From Deferribacteraceae bacterium UBA6799 (GTDB taxonomy: Bacteria; Chrysiogenota; Deferribacteres; Deferribacterales; Geovibrionaceae): a stretch of DNA of 64,000 bases. Shown here piece by piece: positions 25,840-33,611 of this stretch. Both the position numbers and the translations under genes were made by a program. How positions within the stretch are numbered: position 1 is the stretch's first letter; every line of letters starts with the position of its first letter. The stretch lies in contig DKFJ01000007.1 in NCBI GenBank assembly GCA_002452335.1, positions 83,565 through 147,564 on the forward strand, written 5' to 3'. Under the pieces are notes generated by a model. That model saw nothing but the letters and a program-made list of their open reading frames with translations. It was not told the origin of the DNA and ran no database searches.

Positions 25840-27057
25840 TCAGCTTGTCTGTTCGTCAGCCGTGATATTCTCCAGCCATACGGATTCTCTGCTCCTCCAT
25901 GCGTAGAATGTCAGAAAACCAAAAGCGAAAACAGCCGCCAGAAAAGGCAGCGATGGGTCGAACCCATAGAGAAGAGTGCTGAGGAGCGGTCCGGCTATGA
26001 TACCTATCCCCTGAGCGGCGGAGACAGTTCCTGCGGCTGAGCCCTGCTCGGATTTTGACACAGCGTTGGCAGCCAGCGCCTGAAAAGCCGGAAAAATCAT
26101 TCCCATTCCGGCGGTAGCCACACAAAAACCAATTATAAGACTCACCTGCGTAGAAGCAAACAGAGTAACCATGAGAAAACCAAGCGAGGACACGGCGGCG
26201 CCTGTTTTCAGCCAGTTTCTCGGAGTCACCCCTCCGATTCTGGACACGGCTATCTGAACCGCTATAAAAGCAAAGCCGATACTCGACAGAGCAAACCCGG
26301 TGACCTTAGAACTGGCGACCATATCAAGCTCCAGCCTGTCTATCACATAAAACCCTATACACACCTGAGAAGTAACCACGGAATACATGGTTAAAAATGC
26401 CGCCGTCATGGGTAGCCTAAGCCTCGGATCGAGGATTTTCAGTGGTTCTGTCTTCTCCGTATGAGCGGGTTTAGACTGTTTCAGAAACAAAAATACCGCC
26501 AACGCCGCCAGCGCCGGCATAACAGACGCCGCAAACAGAGGAACAGCCAGCCCGAAAACAGCGAGCGCCCCGCCCAGAGCAGGTCCCACTATCATCCCTA
26601 TTCCGTTGGACGCTCCCAGAACAGCCATCATGGATGCCCTCTTCTCAGGAGCCGTGCTGTCCGCCACCACAGCGGCGGAGACAGGTGGGATAGCAGAATA
26701 AAAAGCGCCGATCATCCCTCTGGTCACCATCAGCAGGAGGACGGAGATAAGAACAGATGGCGGGTTTTTCACCGCAAAACTGATAAAAAGAGACAGCAGA
26801 AAATATGATGCGGCAAAACCCGCTATACCCGTAAAGAGAACAGGTCTGCGTCCCTTCATGTCGCTCTTTCTTCCCCAGTATCTGGATGTCAGTATCCAGA
26901 GCACACCGCCCAGCGCCACTGAAACGCCTGCGTGCCACTCCATCAGCCCCAGTTCCCTGACAATGGGACCAACCACAGCCAGAAAAGACATCATGGCGGC
27001 TACGCATAATATGTTTACAACTACTATAGATTTTACAGCGTTTTTATTATCATTCAT
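25840..27057 (-). CDS. major facilitator superfamily transporter, drug:H+ antiporter type
   Basis: A 405-residue, 12-helix MFS carrier of the TetA/DHA1 kind. The loop between helices 2 and 3 holds SRYWGRKSDMKGRRPVL, matching the MFS motif A (G-x3-D-x2-GRR); motif C-like GASNGIGMIVGPALGGAL follows in helix 5. An AGGAGT precedes the ATG. As the last gene of the operon that begins with two ABC subunits and an RhtX-like permease, it may export a siderophore or its degradation products after iron release, or be a co-transcribed drug pump. Which of these holds cannot be decided from sequence. Confidence 0.82.
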   Translation of the reverse strand: MNDNKNAVKSIVVVNILCVAAMMSFLAVVGPIVRELGLMEWHAGVSVALGGVLWILTSRYWGRKSDMKGRRPVLFTGIAGFAASYFLLSLFISFAVKNPPSVLISVLLLMVTRGMIGAFYSAIPPVSAAVVADSTAPEKRASMMAVLGASNGIGMIVGPALGGALAVFGLAVPLFAASVMPALAALAVFLFLKQSKPAHTEKTEPLKILDPRLRLPMTAAFLTMYSVVTSQVCIGFYVIDRLELDMVASSKVTGFALSSIGFAFIAVQIAVSRIGGVTPRNWLKTGAAVSSLGFLMVTLFASTQVSLIIGFCVATAGMGMIFPAFQALAANAVSKSEQGSAAGTVSAAQGIGIIAGPLLSTLLYGFDPSLPFLAAVFAFGFLTFYAWRSRESVWLENITADEQTS

Positions 27058-27067
27058 TTAATACTCC

Positions 27068-28315
27068 TTACTGTTCTGTAACAGTGCTAAGCTCCGGTAT
27101 CCTGATATCTCCCCCGGATGAACGGCGGTATAGTACAGAAGACACAGCGGCCGCCAGAAAAGCCATCAGAGAAGCAGCAGAGATCATGACAGTGTATCCG
27201 AATATACCTGCCATAGCTGTTCCGGCAAATCCGCTGAAAAATCCAACCATAAGATACAGACTGTGCTGCATGGCAAAATCCGTGGCGGGTTTCTCTCCGG
27301 ATACCTGATCCATCATTATGGTGGACAGCAGAGTGGCGCTCGGGCTGTAGACTATCAATATCATGCTCACGCTGATAAGCACTATCGCCGTGCCGCTGTA
27401 TCCGCCTATGGGCAGAAGCAGGAGCAGAATTGTTGCTCCCTGAGCCAGTGACAGCGACATCAGCATCTTTCCCCGTCCGATTTTTTTTATCATCACTCCG
27501 GCAAAGAAAGCAGAAACGGCGCCCACTGCGGAGCCTATCACATTAACCACCAGACCGATGACATCCAGCCTCCACCCGCTGTCCACCAGAATCGGCGAGA
27601 TAAGGGTATAAGCGATACATATGCCTATGGGGTAGAAGAACAGCAGAAAAAGCCATCTGAGCCTGCCGTTCAGCCAGAATCTGAAAAAATATGAGACATA
27701 TCCGGTGTTCCCTCTGATATAAGGCTTAAATACCGGCTCTTTGAAAAAAATAAGCTGAACAAACGAAACGGCTGTCAGAGATGCCAGCACCCACAGACAT
27801 TTTTCCCAGCCCAGCCATGCGTATAGCATCAGCCCGGCTCCGCCGCCTATCATATATCCCAGCATGCCTCCGGCTATCTTTACAGCGTTGCCGATGCCTC
27901 TGTCCTGCTCGCCCAGAAGACCGTAAGCCAGAGCGTCCACCACCACATCCTGTGTGGAAGAGAAAAAACCTATGAATACGCCTATGAGCATCAGCGTCTT
28001 CAGATCCTCACCCACAGACAGACCGGACGTAACCAGAAGCGAAACCGCCAGACAAAACTGGAATATCAGCAGCCAGCCCTTGTATTTCCATCTTTTCACC
28101 GGAGAATATCTGTCTATGAGCGGAGCCCATAGAAACTTCAGCATCCAGAAAAAACCAAGCAGATATATTACGCTGATGCTCTGGAGCGAAGCGCCGTTCT
28201 TTCTCATTATGGCGACAAGCGCCTCTATAAAGAAGCTGAAGCCCAGATACTGCGTGACATACAGAGACCCCAGAAGAATGAGTTCTCTGACTGTTACCCT
28301 TCTGTCGTTATACAT
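27068..28315 (-). CDS. RhtX/FptX-type siderophore permease (MFS)
   Basis: A 415-residue, 12-helix carrier similar to AmpG/RhtX/FptX proteins, which bring intact ferric siderophore across the inner membrane as single polypeptides. The N-terminal segment YVTQYLGFSFFIEALVAIMR and the FLWAPLIDRYSP loop are typical of that group; SSTQDVVVDALAYGLL is the AmpG-like helix 4-5 motif. A GTG three bases upstream is an alternative start. It overlaps the end of the ABC gene before it, in the Fur-boxed operon. With a YbtPQ-like ABC pair beside it, the cell may have two routes across the inner membrane. Confidence 0.82.
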   Translation of the reverse strand: MYNDRRVTVRELILLGSLYVTQYLGFSFFIEALVAIMRKNGASLQSISVIYLLGFFWMLKFLWAPLIDRYSPVKRWKYKGWLLIFQFCLAVSLLVTSGLSVGEDLKTLMLIGVFIGFFSSTQDVVVDALAYGLLGEQDRGIGNAVKIAGGMLGYMIGGGAGLMLYAWLGWEKCLWVLASLTAVSFVQLIFFKEPVFKPYIRGNTGYVSYFFRFWLNGRLRWLFLLFFYPIGICIAYTLISPILVDSGWRLDVIGLVVNVIGSAVGAVSAFFAGVMIKKIGRGKMLMSLSLAQGATILLLLLPIGGYSGTAIVLISVSMILIVYSPSATLLSTIMMDQVSGEKPATDFAMQHSLYLMVGFFSGFAGTAMAGIFGYTVMISAASLMAFLAAAVSSVLYRRSSGGDIRIPELSTVTEQ

Positions 28316-30095
28316 CACCGCCCCCTGAAGCCAGATTCCAGTTTTTCGCTCTCTGCTGAGCTTCCCACATGCCTGCGTATCTGCCCTGTTTTTCCATCAG
28401 AGAATCGTGCGTTCCCTGCTCCACAAGTTTTCCGTTATCTATAACCATTATGTTGTCTGCGCCTTTTACCGTGGACAGTCTGTGCGCTATCACTATCACG
28501 GTTCTGTTCTTCACCAGGACGTCCACCGCTTTCTGAACCGCCTCTTCGCTCTCTGTGTCCAGAGCGGCTGTGGGCTCATCCAGAATAACAATCGGAGAGT
28601 CTTTCAATATGGCTCTGGCTATGCTGATCCGCTGGCGCTCTCCGCCGGACAGACTGCCGCCTATGTCCCCTGTTCTGGTGTAATATCCTTCAGGAAGTCT
28701 GCTGATGAATTCATGGCAATAGGCGGAGTCTGCCGCCGCCCTGACCTCTTCGTCAGAGGCGTCCGGTCTGCCCATGCGTATGTTGTTAATTACAGTGTCA
28801 TCGAACAGATAAACATCCTGAAACACTACGGAGATATATTTCATCAGCTCTGCCTGACCCAGCGACCTGATATCCGCTCCGCCAAGTCTCACAATACCTG
28901 ACTGCGGATCGCTGTAACGCATCAACAGCTTTGTGATAGTGGTTTTTCCCGATCCGGACGGACCGACTATGGCTGTCAGAGAGCTGTAGGGGATTTTGAA
29001 AGAAATATTTTCCACTGCCGGCTGTTTCTCTCCCTCATAGGTGAAACTGACATCTGAAAACTCAATATCATATCCCTCCGGCGTTCCTCCGCTCTGAATA
29101 ACCTCCAGTTCTTTGGCTTCCAGAAGTCCCTTGATCCGGGTGAAAGCCGACTGAACCGTGTCGAACACGTTAGTAACGTTGACATACAGAGAGATGGGCT
29201 CCGCGAATCTGGCAACAGCTATCAGAAGCCCTGCCAGAACATAGATGTGCAGACTGCCAGACTGAACAAAGAAACCGCCGAGGATCAGAACTGACAAAAG
29301 CCCGACCTCCACCAGAGACGTGATAAAAAGAGCCGGCAGAGAACCCTTCATCAGTCCGTCCGCCTGAGCCTTTCTCAGATGCTTGACGGATTTCTGAAGC
29401 CTAACGGACTTAGTTCCTGTCTGGTTAACAGCACGGAGCACAGGAAGCCCCTGAGCGTATTCTATTATGTCTGATTCCACATCAGCATGCGCCAGAACAA
29501 CCTCCTCCTTCTCCTCCTGAGAGAGTCTCCTGCGCCATTTATAAAGAGGAATCCCGAGAGGCATTATAAACATCATCGCAAGCCCCAGACGCCAGTCAGT
29601 CAACAAAGCGGCGATGATAACCAGCGATGGAACGACAATAATCTGTATAAGAAGAGACCCCACCACACCCACATGCAGAACTGACTCGTCCACATTGGCG
29701 GAGAAAACCGAATTCAGATCTCCTGTCCGGTATTTATAGAGTTTTTCCAGAGCCATGCGTCTGAGCTTGGTTCCCAGCTTCATACGCAGACTGTGGGTCA
29801 CATCCACAATATTTCCCGTGTAGTCAAAATCATGAGCGAACCAGCGTGCGGTGACATCTATCAGACCGAAAACAGCCATGATTCCAAGCCACATCCACGC
29901 CCTGTCCGTATCTGCCGGCTGGGAGAACAGCGCCTTCATGAGCGGGAGAAAACAGACGAACGTTATCCCCTGGGCAAAGAAAGAGAGTATGAAAAACCTG
30001 ACACTGCGGCGGTATGCCGGAGCCTGATCTCCGGATATTTCCTGCGCCTGTCTGTATGTTTCAAGGATTGTCAGATATTTATTTTTTCCGGACAT
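28308..30095 (-). CDS. ABC transporter, fused permease/ATPase (YbtQ/IrtB-like)
   Basis: A 595-residue type IV exporter-fold half-transporter from the Met with GGAGGAAAC upstream (a 22-residue longer reading is unlikely). Six membrane helices occupy about residues 25-300. The nucleotide-binding domain has Walker A GPSGSGKTT, signature LSGGERQR, Walker B IVILDEPTAAL and the H-loop histidine in VIVIAHRLS. It overlaps the first ABC gene by 17 bases, so the two should form a heterodimer. Pairs of this architecture (YbtPQ, IrtAB) import ferric siderophores despite the exporter fold, and the location between a siderophore receptor system and an RhtX-like permease supports that role. Confidence 0.88.
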   Translation of the reverse strand: MSGKNKYLTILETYRQAQEISGDQAPAYRRSVRFFILSFFAQGITFVCFLPLMKALFSQPADTDRAWMWLGIMAVFGLIDVTARWFAHDFDYTGNIVDVTHSLRMKLGTKLRRMALEKLYKYRTGDLNSVFSANVDESVLHVGVVGSLLIQIIVVPSLVIIAALLTDWRLGLAMMFIMPLGIPLYKWRRRLSQEEKEEVVLAHADVESDIIEYAQGLPVLRAVNQTGTKSVRLQKSVKHLRKAQADGLMKGSLPALFITSLVEVGLLSVLILGGFFVQSGSLHIYVLAGLLIAVARFAEPISLYVNVTNVFDTVQSAFTRIKGLLEAKELEVIQSGGTPEGYDIEFSDVSFTYEGEKQPAVENISFKIPYSSLTAIVGPSGSGKTTITKLLMRYSDPQSGIVRLGGADIRSLGQAELMKYISVVFQDVYLFDDTVINNIRMGRPDASDEEVRAAADSAYCHEFISRLPEGYYTRTGDIGGSLSGGERQRISIARAILKDSPIVILDEPTAALDTESEEAVQKAVDVLVKNRTVIVIAHRLSTVKGADNIMVIDNGKLVEQGTHDSLMEKQGRYAGMWEAQQRAKNWNLASGGGDV

Positions 30096-31875
30096 TGTTT
30101 CCTCCGTTTCTGTGCAGATCCCATGCCTGCGCCCTTTCGTAGCTTTGCCACAGACGGGCATACACCCCGCCCGCTTTTGTCAGCGAGCCGTGTGTTCCTG
30201 ATTCCACAGCCTGACCGCCGTCAAAAACCACTATCTGGTCAGCGTCTTTTATACTGGAAAGCCTGTGGGCTATGACTATCACGGTTTTGTTTTTCATCAG
30301 CATGGCGAGAGCCTTTATTATCTCCTCTTCGTTCTCCGGATCGGCAAACGCTGTCGCCTCGTCCAGCACCACTATCGGGGCGTTATGCAGAATCGCTCTG
30401 GCTATGGTGATCCGCTGTTTCTGACCGCCGGACAGCCTTACGCCCCTGTCCCCTGCCACTGTGTCGTATCCGTCCGGCAGAGACATTATGAATTCATGAA
30501 TCTGGGCCGACCCGGCAGCCTTCATGACATCGATATCAGATGCTTTCGGATTCGCCATTCTGATATTTTCCCTGAGAGTGTCGTTGAACAGAAACGTATC
30601 CTGAAAAACGAATGACACAACCTTCATCAGTGTTTCAGTGGGAATATTCCGGATGTCGGCGCCGCCTATCGTTACTGAGCCGGAGTCAACATCCCAGAAT
30701 CTGGGTATCAGCTTCGCCACGGTGCTCTTTCCGGCTCCGGACGGACCAACCAGAGCAGTCACAGTTCCGGCGGGAACTGTGAAGCTGACGTCTTTCAGAG
30801 CGTATTCCGCCCTGTTCTCATATCTGAAAAAGACGTTTCTGAACTCTATGGATGAATCGGCGGGATATTCCGGTTGTGACGGTTCTTTCAGCACGGGAGA
30901 GCTCATAATATCCTGTATCCTGAGAGCGCTCGCCTCGGATTTTTTTATGAAGTTGGATATCCACATCAGAGGCATCATAGAATCAGACATACCCGTGCTA
31001 AGCAGGATAGACGCAGTGAGAGAGAAAACATCCACCTGTCCTCTGCCCATCAGCCATATTCCGGCGGCTGTCACTGCGAGCAGAGTAGGCAGGGGGCTGA
31101 GTATCATCATGCCCAGTCTGGCGGGAACCCCCGTTACAGCTATCCATTTTTTCAGAGAAGTTCTGTATTCTTCCATAGACGTATTGAATCTGCGGAATGA
31201 GCTGGTTCCGTCATCGAAAATACGGACAACAGGCATCGCCTGAACATATTCTATTACAGCGGAGTTGATGCTCTCCTGACTGCTGTCATATTTTTTTCTG
31301 TGTTCCACAGAATCACGCATTACAAAAAACATAAGAATACCGCCTGCTGCGAGCACAGACAAAGAAACGCTGGCAAGCCTCCAGTCGATGATATACATCA
31401 TAACCAGAGAAACCACAGGCGCTGCTGAACTGCGCCCCACAAAGGGTGTTGTGTCCGCCACAAAGGCGTGCAGGTTTTTTACATCATCCAGCATCACCTT
31501 TTTCAGGGCGCCGGAACCTGTGCCTATAATGTAGCCCAGAGGCACATTAGCAAGATGAGCGGACAGCTTAGTCCTGAGTATCTCTTCCAGATGAAAAGCG
31601 CCCATATGCGATATTTTGAAAGCGATGCTTCTGGATATATATGCGATGACGGTGGTAATCAGCAGAAACACCACAGATGCTCCAACGGTGAGAGACAGCC
31701 CCCCAACCGGGCTCTCGCCTGCTATCAGAGACAGCGTATAGGCGATCAGAACGAGAGACAGGATGGAAACAAACGCCGCGAATCCGGCGAGAAATATGGC
31801 AGACCGGATCTCGGTCATAACCGGGGACATTATAGACCAAAGCCCCCTCTTGGTATCTTTCATCTCATTTTTCAT
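30079..31875 (-). CDS. ABC transporter, fused permease/ATPase (YbtP/IrtA-like)
   Basis: A 598-residue half-transporter with six membrane helices (about residues 25-310) and an ATPase domain: Walker A GPSGAGKST, signature LSGGQKQR, Walker B IVVLDEATAFADP. The glutamate after Walker B is present and the adjacent serine typical of exporters is replaced by FADP, as seen in siderophore-linked members. It is the first gene of the operon ABC-ABC-RhtX-MFS. Its promoter carries a Fur box between -35 and -10, and its leader RNA can fold so that the AGGG ribosome-binding site is paired. A second Met at residue 5 is an alternative start. Confidence 0.88.
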   Translation of the reverse strand: MKNEMKDTKRGLWSIMSPVMTEIRSAIFLAGFAAFVSILSLVLIAYTLSLIAGESPVGGLSLTVGASVVFLLITTVIAYISRSIAFKISHMGAFHLEEILRTKLSAHLANVPLGYIIGTGSGALKKVMLDDVKNLHAFVADTTPFVGRSSAAPVVSLVMMYIIDWRLASVSLSVLAAGGILMFFVMRDSVEHRKKYDSSQESINSAVIEYVQAMPVVRIFDDGTSSFRRFNTSMEEYRTSLKKWIAVTGVPARLGMMILSPLPTLLAVTAAGIWLMGRGQVDVFSLTASILLSTGMSDSMMPLMWISNFIKKSEASALRIQDIMSSPVLKEPSQPEYPADSSIEFRNVFFRYENRAEYALKDVSFTVPAGTVTALVGPSGAGKSTVAKLIPRFWDVDSGSVTIGGADIRNIPTETLMKVVSFVFQDTFLFNDTLRENIRMANPKASDIDVMKAAGSAQIHEFIMSLPDGYDTVAGDRGVRLSGGQKQRITIARAILHNAPIVVLDEATAFADPENEEEIIKALAMLMKNKTVIVIAHRLSSIKDADQIVVFDGGQAVESGTHGSLTKAGGVYARLWQSYERAQAWDLHRNGGNNVRKK

Positions 31876-31884
31876 GATTAGTAT

Positions 31885-31911
31885 CCCTGTGTGAAACTTT
31901 TCTACACAGGG
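31885..31911 (-). other. leader hairpin covering the ribosome-binding site of the ABC operon
   Basis: In the minus-strand transcript CCCTGTGT and ACACAGGG form a perfect 8-bp stem with an 11-base loop. The AGGG at its 3' arm is the only purine-rich motif upstream of the ATG (nine bases away), so pairing would hide it. No T-run follows, so it is not a terminator. Confidence 0.5.
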
Positions 31912-31952
31912 ATTATTATCCTTCCGCCGGTTTCTTTTCTACTCGGTGGCGG

Positions 31953-31981
31953 ATAATAAATAACCTGATAATCAATATCAA
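31953..31981 (-). promoter_or_regulatory. ABC-ABC-RhtX-MFS operon promoter with Fur box
   Basis: On the minus strand TTGATA (31981-31976) and TATTAT (31958-31953) are 17 bases apart, each 5/6 to consensus. Plus-strand TGATAATCAATATCA (31966-31980) matches 13 of 14 fixed positions of the Fur 7-1-7 box and fills the spacer and -35, so Fur-Fe would exclude RNA polymerase. Confidence 0.78.
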
Positions 31982-31997
31982 TGATGCCCGCGGAAAT

Positions 31998-32025
31998 AAA
32001 AAAAGCCGCTCTTAAAGGCGGCTTT
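31998..32025 (-). terminator. hairpin terminator
   Basis: An 8-bp stem (AAAGCCGC / GCGGCTTT) followed by seven T residues on the minus strand. It is the most distal of three terminator-like hairpins downstream of tRNA-Pro. Confidence 0.65.
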
Positions 32026-32079
32026 CATTGCACATGCGCTGAAACGGTTTATCCCTGCTGGCGCAGGGAATATGCAAAC

Positions 32080-32116
32080 AAAAAAAGGCACCAGCCAAAA
32101 GCTGACGCCTTTTTTT
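32080..32116. terminator. bidirectional hairpin terminator
   Basis: A7-GGC ... GCC-T7 with an inner AGC/GCT pairing. It has T-runs on both strands. It lies immediately beyond the second copy of the tRNA-Pro 3' end, as a terminator would follow a real tRNA. Confidence 0.6.
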
Positions 32117-32117
32117 A

Positions 32118-32135
32118 AATCGGGATGACAGGATT
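32118..32135 (-). repeat. second copy of the tRNA-Pro 3' end (18 bp)
   Basis: AATCGGGATGACAGGATT here is identical to 32214-32231, which spans the 3' acceptor strand and T-arm of tRNA-Pro. The rest of the tRNA is not repeated. Such partial copies mark either integration sites of mobile elements or the remains of a deleted tandem tRNA. Confidence 0.7.
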
Positions 32136-32175
32136 GATGGCAAACAAGTTTGCCAAATCACCACCTGCATAAATG

Positions 32176-32209
32176 AAAAAAGCGAGAAACCTTTTAAAGT
32201 CTCTCGCTT
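32176..32209 (-). terminator. terminator of tRNA-Pro
   Basis: An 8-bp stem (AAGCGAGA / TCTCGCTT) followed by T residues on the minus strand, seven bases after the tRNA 3' end. Confidence 0.75.
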
Positions 32210-32216
32210 CTCTAAT

Positions 32217-32289
32217 CGGGATGACAGGATTTGAACCTGCGACCACACCCACCCCAAGGGTGTACGCTACCAGTCTGCGCTACATCCCG
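32217..32289 (-). tRNA. tRNA-Pro (anticodon GGG)
   Basis: 73 bases fold as a full cloverleaf: acceptor CGGGATG / CATCCCG, D stem GCGC/GCGT, anticodon stem CACCC/GGGTG with loop TTGGGGT (anticodon GGG), T arm GCAGG-TTCAAAT-CCTGT. The C1-G72 pair is typical of bacterial proline tRNA. CCA is not encoded. It has its own promoter and terminator. Confidence 0.96.
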
Positions 32290-32325
32290 TTATCCTGTCT
32301 AACTACCTGTTTGACAGGAGAGTGT

Positions 32326-32354
32326 TATATACCAAAGCTGATACCCCATGTCAA
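32326..32354 (-). promoter_or_regulatory. promoter of tRNA-Pro
   Basis: A perfect TTGACA (minus strand, 32354-32349), 17 bases, then TATATA (32331-32326), about 37 bases upstream of the mature tRNA 5' end. The leader between them would be removed by RNase P. Confidence 0.7.
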
Positions 32355-32438
32355 GAAAATTGTAAGAAAAATTAACATTGTCTTCTAAACCCCTGAAAAC
32401 AGGGCTTCATAGAAAAAAATTAATCTTTTAATGAAAGT

Positions 32439-32466
32439 CTGACATTGGCTTAACAAATATTTTACA
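32439..32466 (+). promoter_or_regulatory. Pho box upstream of pstS (three 11-bp-spaced repeats)
   Basis: CTGACA (32439), TTAACA (32450) and TTTACA (32461) repeat with an exact 11-base period, the geometry of PhoB boxes, about 60 bases upstream of the pstS start. This supports induction by PhoB-P under phosphate limitation. The -10 element is not obvious. Confidence 0.65.
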
Positions 32467-32526
32467 ACTCCATAGTAAACCTTACGCTATCAGTTATATT
32501 GATGAAAATCCAAACAGGAGGATTAA

Positions 32527-33540
32527 ATGAAAAAGCTCACAACGCTTGTGCTGTCCATCATCGCACTTGCAGCATTCACATTCTCTGCTCATGCCAGAGA
32601 CCAGATCAGAATCGTAGGTTCCTCAACAGTGTACCCCTTCGCATCTTATGTTGCTGAGGAGTTCGGAGCCACAGGCAAATTCAAAACACCCATTATCGAG
32701 TCAACAGGTTCAGGCGGCGGTCACAAACTTTTCGCAGCCGGTTCTGACCTTAACACTCCCGACATCACTAACTCTTCCAGAAGAATGAAAGGAAGTGAGT
32801 TCGAACTTAACATGAAAACTGGCAACAAAGAGATCACAGAAGTTATCATCGGTTACGATGGTATCGCTATCGCTTTTAACAAAAGCAACCCCGATCTCGC
32901 TCTGACTAAAAAAGATCTTGCCATGGCTGTGGCTGAAGAAGTGCCCGTTAACGGCAAACTTGTAGCTAACCCTTACAAATACTGGGACGAAGTTAACTCT
33001 TCACTTCCCCACAAAAAAATCGTGATCTACGGACCTCCTACATCTTCAGGCACAAGAGACGCTTTTGAAGAAATGGTTATGGAAGAAGTAACACACAAGA
33101 TGGATGAATACGGCAAAAAAGCCTACAAAAAAATCCGTCAGGACGGCGCTTACATCCCCGCCGGTGAAAACGATAACCTGATCGTTCAGAAACTCGCTAA
33201 AGATAAAGACGCTATCGGTATCTTCGGATATTCTTTCCTTGAAGAAAACGGCGACAGAATCAAAGGCGCTTCTGTAGACGGTTTCGCTCCTACACCCGCT
33301 AACATATCTTCAGGTAAATACCCGATATCAAGATCACTTTACTTCTATGTAAAACTCGGTCACATCGGTATGGTTCCCGGAATGCAGGAATATGTTGACC
33401 AGTTCCTTTCAGAAAAAATGATCGGCGACAAAGGTCTTCTTAAAAAGATCGGTCTTATCCCCCTTCCCAAAGCAGACAGAGATGCTATGCGCGCAAGATG
33501 GGCTAAACACCAGAACCTTACACTTAAAGACCTTAAATAA
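32527..33540 (+). CDS. pstS: phosphate ABC transporter substrate-binding protein
   Basis: A 337-residue periplasmic phosphate-binding protein. A signal peptide ends at AHA; the mature protein starts with the phosphate loop IRIVGSSTVYPFA and includes the second binding segment PPTSSGTRDAFEEMV. GAYIPAGENDNLIVQKLAKD and KYPISRSLYFYVK are typical of the PstS family with dual-fold periplasmic binding. It delivers inorganic phosphate to PstC-PstA. Codons are visibly biased (CTT, AAA, GGT-rich) compared with neighbours, in line with high expression. AGGAGG precedes the ATG; three Pho-box repeats lie upstream, and a hairpin separates it from pstC. Confidence 0.96.
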   Translation: MKKLTTLVLSIIALAAFTFSAHARDQIRIVGSSTVYPFASYVAEEFGATGKFKTPIIESTGSGGGHKLFAAGSDLNTPDITNSSRRMKGSEFELNMKTGNKEITEVIIGYDGIAIAFNKSNPDLALTKKDLAMAVAEEVPVNGKLVANPYKYWDEVNSSLPHKKIVIYGPPTSSGTRDAFEEMVMEEVTHKMDEYGKKAYKKIRQDGAYIPAGENDNLIVQKLAKDKDAIGIFGYSFLEENGDRIKGASVDGFAPTPANISSGKYPISRSLYFYVKLGHIGMVPGMQEYVDQFLSEKMIGDKGLLKKIGLIPLPKADRDAMRARWAKHQNLTLKDLK

Positions 33541-33552
33541 GAAACTCTTTTT

Positions 33553-33587
33553 CATGGTCTGCCGTTTCGGCGGCAGACCATGTTTTT
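33553..33587 (+). terminator. intercistronic hairpin between pstS and pstC
   Basis: A 12-bp perfect stem (CATGGTCTGCCG / CGGCAGACCATG) with a TTTCGG loop followed by TTTTTA. It could end most transcripts after pstS or protect the pstS message, giving more binding protein than permease. Confidence 0.75.
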
Positions 33588-33611
33588 ATAACTAGCTGTT
33601 TGGAGAATTAG

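Noticed and set aside
32012..32388. short open frames on both strands near 32.2 kb
   Set aside because: They run through tRNA-Pro and its terminators, and the residues are translations of structural RNA.
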